NCBI GenBank assembly: GCA_963815965.1
Contig: CAWFIT010000012.1
Span: 1 to 64,000, forward strand
From: DASVFB01 sp963815965
GTDB taxonomy: Bacteria > Actinomycetota > Thermoleophilia > Gaiellales > Gaiellaceae
Direction: 5' to 3'
DNA length: 64,000 bases
The notes beneath the pieces are model-generated. The model did no database searches and was not told where the DNA came from. It saw nothing but the letters and a program-made list of their open reading frames with translations. Shown here piece after piece: positions 61,024-64,000 of the stretch (within the stretch, counting starts at the first letter, position 1; each line of letters begins with the position of its first letter). A program made the translations under genes and the position numbers.

Positions 61024-61341
61024 CTAGATGCAGCCCTTGGGCTTGGGGATGCCGCCGATCTTGGCGGCGAGCTTGGCCGGTCCCTTGGGGAAGAGTTGGT
61101 AGAGCTCTTTCACGGGGACGCCGGACTCCTTGCCGAGCGAGCGGATCGACGGAGCCGTGCCCGTCGAGAGGTAGCGGTCGCGCATGAAGCGCACGACGAG
61201 CCAGTGCCGGTCGGTCAGCGCGGGGATGCCGTTCTCTGCAGCGATCGCCTCGGCGATGTGCTCGTTCCACTGCCCGGGGTCGGTCAGGAAGCCCTCGGGA
61301 TCGACGTCGACCGGTGCATCGGCGATCAGCGTCATGGTCAT
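61024..61341 (-). CDS. TusE/DsrC family sulfur relay protein
   Basis: A 105-residue DsrC/TusE-fold protein. It shows GFLTDPGQWNEHIAEAIAAE, LTDRHWLVVRFMRDRY, the helical LYQLFPKGPAKLAAKIGGIP, and the C-terminal KPKGCI. The penultimate Cys (CysB) is present but the second Cys about ten residues upstream, needed by DsrC for the trisulfide, is replaced (AAKIGG). It is therefore TusE-like, carrying persulfide, rather than a dissimilatory DsrC. GGAGG precedes ATG 61341. It lies 12 nt upstream of the DsrE gene. Confidence 0.92.
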   Translation of the reverse strand: MTMTLIADAPVDVDPEGFLTDPGQWNEHIAEAIAAENGIPALTDRHWLVVRFMRDRYLSTGTAPSIRSLGKESGVPVKELYQLFPKGPAKLAAKIGGIPKPKGCI

Positions 61342-61353
61342 CTTGTCCTCCTT

Positions 61354-62604
61354 TCAGGCGTGAATCGGAGTGAGTTTCTTGCCTGCGGTCGGCATCGTCG
61401 TTCCGATGCCGGGGATGTCGCGCCCGGGCAGGAGCGCGTGCCAGTAGGCCCACTGGAACGCGAGCTTGCCAAGGTGGTTGAGCCTGGACTCGCGCAGCAG
61501 CGGCAGCCCGAACACGCTTGGGAAATGGCCGGGCAGCGGCTCCGTCTCGTAGTTGAAGTCGATCAGCAGCGCCTTGCGGAAGCCGGTCTCGATGAAACAG
61601 TTCGCATGTCCGTCGTAGCCGGCGTCGAGCTCCTGATCGGCGAAGTAGCGGGCGATGTTCTCGGTGAGCACCTCCGCCTCGAAGTGGGTGACGGAACCGG
61701 CCTTTGAGGTGGGCAGGTCGGTTGCGTCGCCGAGCGCGAACACGTTCGGCTTCGCCGGCGTCTGCAGCGTGTGCTTGTCGGTCGGTACGAAGCCGAGCGC
61801 GTCGCCGAGGCCGGGTGAGCGCTCGACGTAGGCCGCGCCGCCGTGCAGCGGGACGGTGACGAGCAGGTCGAAGTCGAGTTCGCGGCCGTCGTACGAGGTG
61901 AGCTTGCCGCCGACCCCGTCGATCTCACCTGCGCTGAACTCGGTCACCAGCTCGATCTCTTTCTCGCCGAGCAGGTACGTCAGATGTTCGGAGGCGATCG
62001 GCTTGGTGAAGCAGCCGTCCAGCGGCGTCGCGAGCACGACCTCGCTGCGTGCGCGGACTCCGCGTTCGCGCAGGTACCAGTCGGCGAGGAAAGCAAACTC
62101 GATCGGTGCGACCGGGCACTTGATCGGCATGTCGGTGATGTTCACGACCAGGCGGCCACCCTCGAACTGCTCGAGTCCACCTTGCAGCGCAGCCGCGCCT
62201 TCCGCGTCGTAGAAGGTGAAGACCCGCTCGTTCCAGCCGGCACCGGTCATGCCTTCGGTCTCCTCAGGCTGCAGACGCACGCCGGTGGCGACGACGAGCA
62301 CGTCGTACTTGAGAACGGTTCCGTCGTCGAGCAGGACTTCGTCGCGCTCGGTCCAGACTTCCGCGACCTCGTTCTGGTGGAACACGACGCCGCCTCGCAG
62401 CTGGCGCCGACGCGGCCGCACGATCTCGTTGACATCAGCGAGGCCGAAGGGGACGAAGAGCAGACCCGGCTGGTACACGTGCCGGTCGTCACGGTCGACG
62501 ACGTGGATCTCCGCCTCTTCCGGGTCGAAGCGGCGAGACAGCCGGTTGGCGGTCATCGTGCCACCCGTCCCGGCGCCGAGGATGACGACCTGCTTCTTGG
62601 TCAC
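61354..62604 (-). CDS. Sulfide:quinone oxidoreductase-like FAD protein
   Basis: A 416-residue FAD-dependent oxidoreductase of the SQR family that oxidises sulfide to sulfane sulfur and reduces quinone at the membrane. It shows the dinucleotide-binding VVILGAGTGGTMTANRL, the conserved Cys in MPIKCPVAPIEFAFLADW, a second Cys in HANCFIETG, and the FAD motif NVFALGDATDLPTSKAG. GTG 62604 follows AGGAGGT and overlaps the OsmC stop (GTGA). The C-terminus has the amphipathic, aromatic segment typical for membrane attachment. Confidence 0.92.
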   Translation of the reverse strand: MTKKQVVILGAGTGGTMTANRLSRRFDPEEAEIHVVDRDDRHVYQPGLLFVPFGLADVNEIVRPRRRQLRGGVVFHQNEVAEVWTERDEVLLDDGTVLKYDVLVVATGVRLQPEETEGMTGAGWNERVFTFYDAEGAAALQGGLEQFEGGRLVVNITDMPIKCPVAPIEFAFLADWYLRERGVRARSEVVLATPLDGCFTKPIASEHLTYLLGEKEIELVTEFSAGEIDGVGGKLTSYDGRELDFDLLVTVPLHGGAAYVERSPGLGDALGFVPTDKHTLQTPAKPNVFALGDATDLPTSKAGSVTHFEAEVLTENIARYFADQELDAGYDGHANCFIETGFRKALLIDFNYETEPLPGHFPSVFGLPLLRESRLNHLGKLAFQWAYWHALLPGRDIPGIGTTMPTAGKKLTPIHA

Positions 62605-63041
62605 GACGTACCTCCTGCGGCCACGACGCGACGCTGAGCCGGCTGCTTCGCGCACTCGAGGTGCTCGACGAATTCGATGCCGGCCTCGATCGAGCGGCGA
62701 AGTGGACAGGCGCGGGCGATCTTCTCCAGGCGCGTGATTTGCGCCTCGCTCAAGTCGCCGCCGAGTCGGATTGCGATCTCGAACCTGCGCGGCGTGGACC
62801 GGTTGTCGTAGTCGACCTCGACCATTACGTCGCCGAGCTCCCATTCCTTCGTCTGCGCGTACATCACAAGCGTTGTCGAGATGCACGCGGCGAGCGCTGC
62901 GGGAAACAGCTCGTGCGGCGCCGGCCCGCTGCCGTCGCCGCCGAGGCGCGCGGGCTCGTCGGTGATCAGCCGGTGCTGTCCGTCGATCACCACTTCCTGA
63001 CGGAGCGTGCCGGCGATCGATCGGGCTGTTGCGGTGAGCAT
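62601..63041 (-). CDS. OsmC family peroxiredoxin-like protein
   Basis: A 146-residue OsmC/Ohr-fold protein. The two reactive cysteines are in LAACISTTLVMYA and RACPLRRSIEAG, with the Glu/Arg environment of the family. OsmC enzymes reduce organic hydroperoxides and are reported to act on persulfides. It is first of a four-gene operon with SQR, TusE-like and DsrE-like genes, so handling of reactive sulfur is the likely job. ATG 63041. The upstream region contains a perfect dyad at 63106-63133. Confidence 0.92.
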   Translation of the reverse strand: MLTATARSIAGTLRQEVVIDGQHRLITDEPARLGGDGSGPAPHELFPAALAACISTTLVMYAQTKEWELGDVMVEVDYDNRSTPRRFEIAIRLGGDLSEAQITRLEKIARACPLRRSIEAGIEFVEHLECAKQPAQRRVVAAGGTS

Positions 63042-63105
63042 GGTGTACGCACAGCGTCGCCGCCTCGGGCCGAAACGTCATCGGGGGGACCGCGGAGTCC
63101 CGCGT

Positions 63106-63133
63106 GGACAACTACGCAGCTGAGTAGTTGTCC
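63106..63133. promoter_or_regulatory. Dyad operator/hairpin upstream of the sulfur operon
   Basis: Perfect 10-bp arms GGACAACTAC / GTAGTTGTCC around an 8-nt spacer. It lies 65 nt upstream of the OsmC start and 76 nt upstream of the divergent membrane gene. The geometry fits an operator, for instance of an ArsR-type repressor; the first codons of one such gene appear at 63943. Confidence 0.6.
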
Positions 63134-63208
63134 GTAACGGGATCAGCGCGGCTGCGGATGGCATCCAAGTCGCCCGAGACGACGATCGAAGAGACAAAGG
63201 AGGTCACG

Positions 63209-63877
63209 ATGAACCGCAAGGCGACGTGGGCCGTACTCGTGATCGGCCTCGCGCTTGTGATCGCCCCGTTCGCGTTCGGCCTGCCGGGCAAGGCGGCGGC
63301 CGGTCAGCGGATGATGAGCGGTTTCGAGCCGATTATGCAGCCGAACCAGGTGGCGACGACGGCTCGCTACTACAACCAGGTCTTCGTCCCCCTCGGCACC
63401 GTCACGCCGATGATGAGCGCAGCAAACCTCGCGAAGTTCCAGGCGTACCTGAAGGGCTTCGGCGGCATGCAGACGGACGCCGCCAAGCTCGTGCCGCTAC
63501 TCGCACAGGCGATGCACATGACGCCCGCGCAGGTCCAGCAGGTGTTGGCAACGCAGCTGCCGTCGATGGCGGCGACGCTGCAAAACCTGCCGGCGATGCA
63601 ACGCGACTTCGGCGGCCTACTCGGAACGATGCAGCAGAACGTCGGCATCTTCAGCCAGGTGCCCGCCGGCCTATCGCACTACGAGCCACTGGTCGCGACG
63701 ATGCAGGCGAACGTGGACAACTACGCGCAGGTCAACAGCTTGCCCGACTTCCGGCTGTTCACCGTCTTCTTCATCGTCCCGGGCGTGCTGCTGATCCTGC
63801 TCGCAGGCTACGGCCTGTTCGGGAACAGCCTCCGAGCTCGATTCGCCTTCCATCACGCCCGCCCGACGCACGCATGA
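63209..63877 (+). CDS. Exported/membrane protein with Met/Gln-rich middle
   Basis: A 222-residue protein. An N-terminal signal or TM (WAVLVIGLALVIAPFAFGLP) is followed by an extracytoplasmic helical region rich in Met, Gln, Ala and Leu (LAQAMHMTPAQVQQVLATQL, LQNLPAMQRDF, VGIFSQVPAGL). A C-terminal TM follows (LFTVFFIVPGVLLILLAGYG), then a short His/Arg tail. I recognise no family. A strong AAAGGAGG site precedes ATG 63209. It is divergent from the sulfur operon across the dyad 63106-63133 and may share its control. Confidence 0.75.
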   Translation: MNRKATWAVLVIGLALVIAPFAFGLPGKAAAGQRMMSGFEPIMQPNQVATTARYYNQVFVPLGTVTPMMSAANLAKFQAYLKGFGGMQTDAAKLVPLLAQAMHMTPAQVQQVLATQLPSMAATLQNLPAMQRDFGGLLGTMQQNVGIFSQVPAGLSHYEPLVATMQANVDNYAQVNSLPDFRLFTVFFIVPGVLLILLAGYGLFGNSLRARFAFHHARPTHA

Positions 63878-63892
63878 CACGACCGAGACCAC

Positions 63893-63924
63893 AGGTGAGG
63901 GCCCGGCCGATGGGGCCCTCACCT
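63893..63924 (+). terminator. Strong terminator after the membrane protein gene
   Basis: Perfect 12-bp stem (63893-63904 with 63913-63924) around an 8-nt loop, 16 nt after the stop at 63877. Confidence 0.78.
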
Positions 63925-63942
63925 CGTAGCATGGAGACGAGA

Positions 63943-64000
63943 GTGACCGTTCCGCATCCGCTTCGCGATGACCTGGTCGAGCTGATCGCGGATCGCTTCC
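63943..64000 (+). CDS. ArsR-like HTH regulator (5' end only)
   Basis: Only 19 codons are in the window: VTVPHPLRDDLVELIADRF. The DLVELIADRF helix is how many ArsR/SmtB repressors begin, so this is probably one. A GGAG site sits 6 nt before GTG 63943; an in-frame ATG at 63931 is possible. No metal or redox ligand can be judged. Confidence 0.5.
   Translation, partial: MTVPHPLRDDLVELIADRF

Noticed and set aside
1..64000. tRNA, rRNA, insertion sequences, replication origin
   Set aside because: I looked for T-loop GTTCRA motifs in hairpin context, transposase DDE motifs with terminal repeats, and DnaA-box clusters, and found none convincing by eye.

Overview
The window is very GC-rich, densely coded DNA with many GTG starts and 4-nt ATGA/GTGA gene overlaps. 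It carries actinobacterial families such as a phage-holin-X-like protein, FHA plus Ser/Thr-kinase genes, DUF2252 and MASE1 kinases. This suggests a soil actinobacterium, perhaps class Thermoleophilia (Gaiellales/Solirubrobacterales); the class is inferred from gene content only. No rRNA, tRNA, CRISPR array, transposase or phage structural gene was seen.

Layout: 1-10.5 kb holds a potassium channel, small membrane proteins, two alpha/beta hydrolases, ispH, an aquaporin, a DUF2252 kinase-like protein, an aldose epimerase, and a small gene behind a nested 171-bp hairpin. 10.6-18.2 kb holds a tandem operator array, a second DUF2252 gene, a polyphosphate module (ppk1 and CYTH-CHAD), and a SulP transporter with NfeD. 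18.3-32.8 kb is regulatory: a MASE1 histidine kinase, three paralogous PAS-LuxR regulators, an ECF-like sigma factor, two BrkB-type membrane proteins, and two copies of an unrecognised ~100-aa protein (called GAIRY here). Between these lie a glutamine amidotransferase/radical-SAM/SEC-C fusion and a ferritin-like/TOBE-regulator/modABC molybdate locus. 32.8-46.3 kb is mainly transport: LtrA, MarR with MMPL, an ABC-2 pair, PadR with a MacB-like ABC pair, and a second MMPL. 46.3-51.6 kb holds an FHA-HTH protein and a kinase-STAND-WD40 giant. 51.7-60.5 kb holds a GDSL hydrolase, a DUF4239 membrane operon, a phospholipase-D-like protein, a Thr-rich lipoprotein and an amino-acid permease. 60.5-64 kb is a sulfur-handling operon (OsmC, sulfide:quinone reductase, TusE/DsrC-like, DsrE-like), then a membrane protein and the start of an ArsR-like gene.

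Two palindrome families tie loci together. Element A, TCAYCC-N5-GGATGA, sits at gene starts across the first 27 kb. Element B, TGACMC-N4-GKGTCA, sits at both GAIRY/PAS-LuxR loci. Together with the duplicated GAIRY/PAS-LuxR pair they are the best candidate for an undescribed regulatory system. The amidotransferase-radical SAM fusion is the most unusual single protein.

Many genes are interrupted by single-base frameshifts. Nearly all need a +1 correction (one surplus base), which points to insertion-type sequence errors rather than ordinary decay. Such genes are typed as pseudogenes because that is how they read here.
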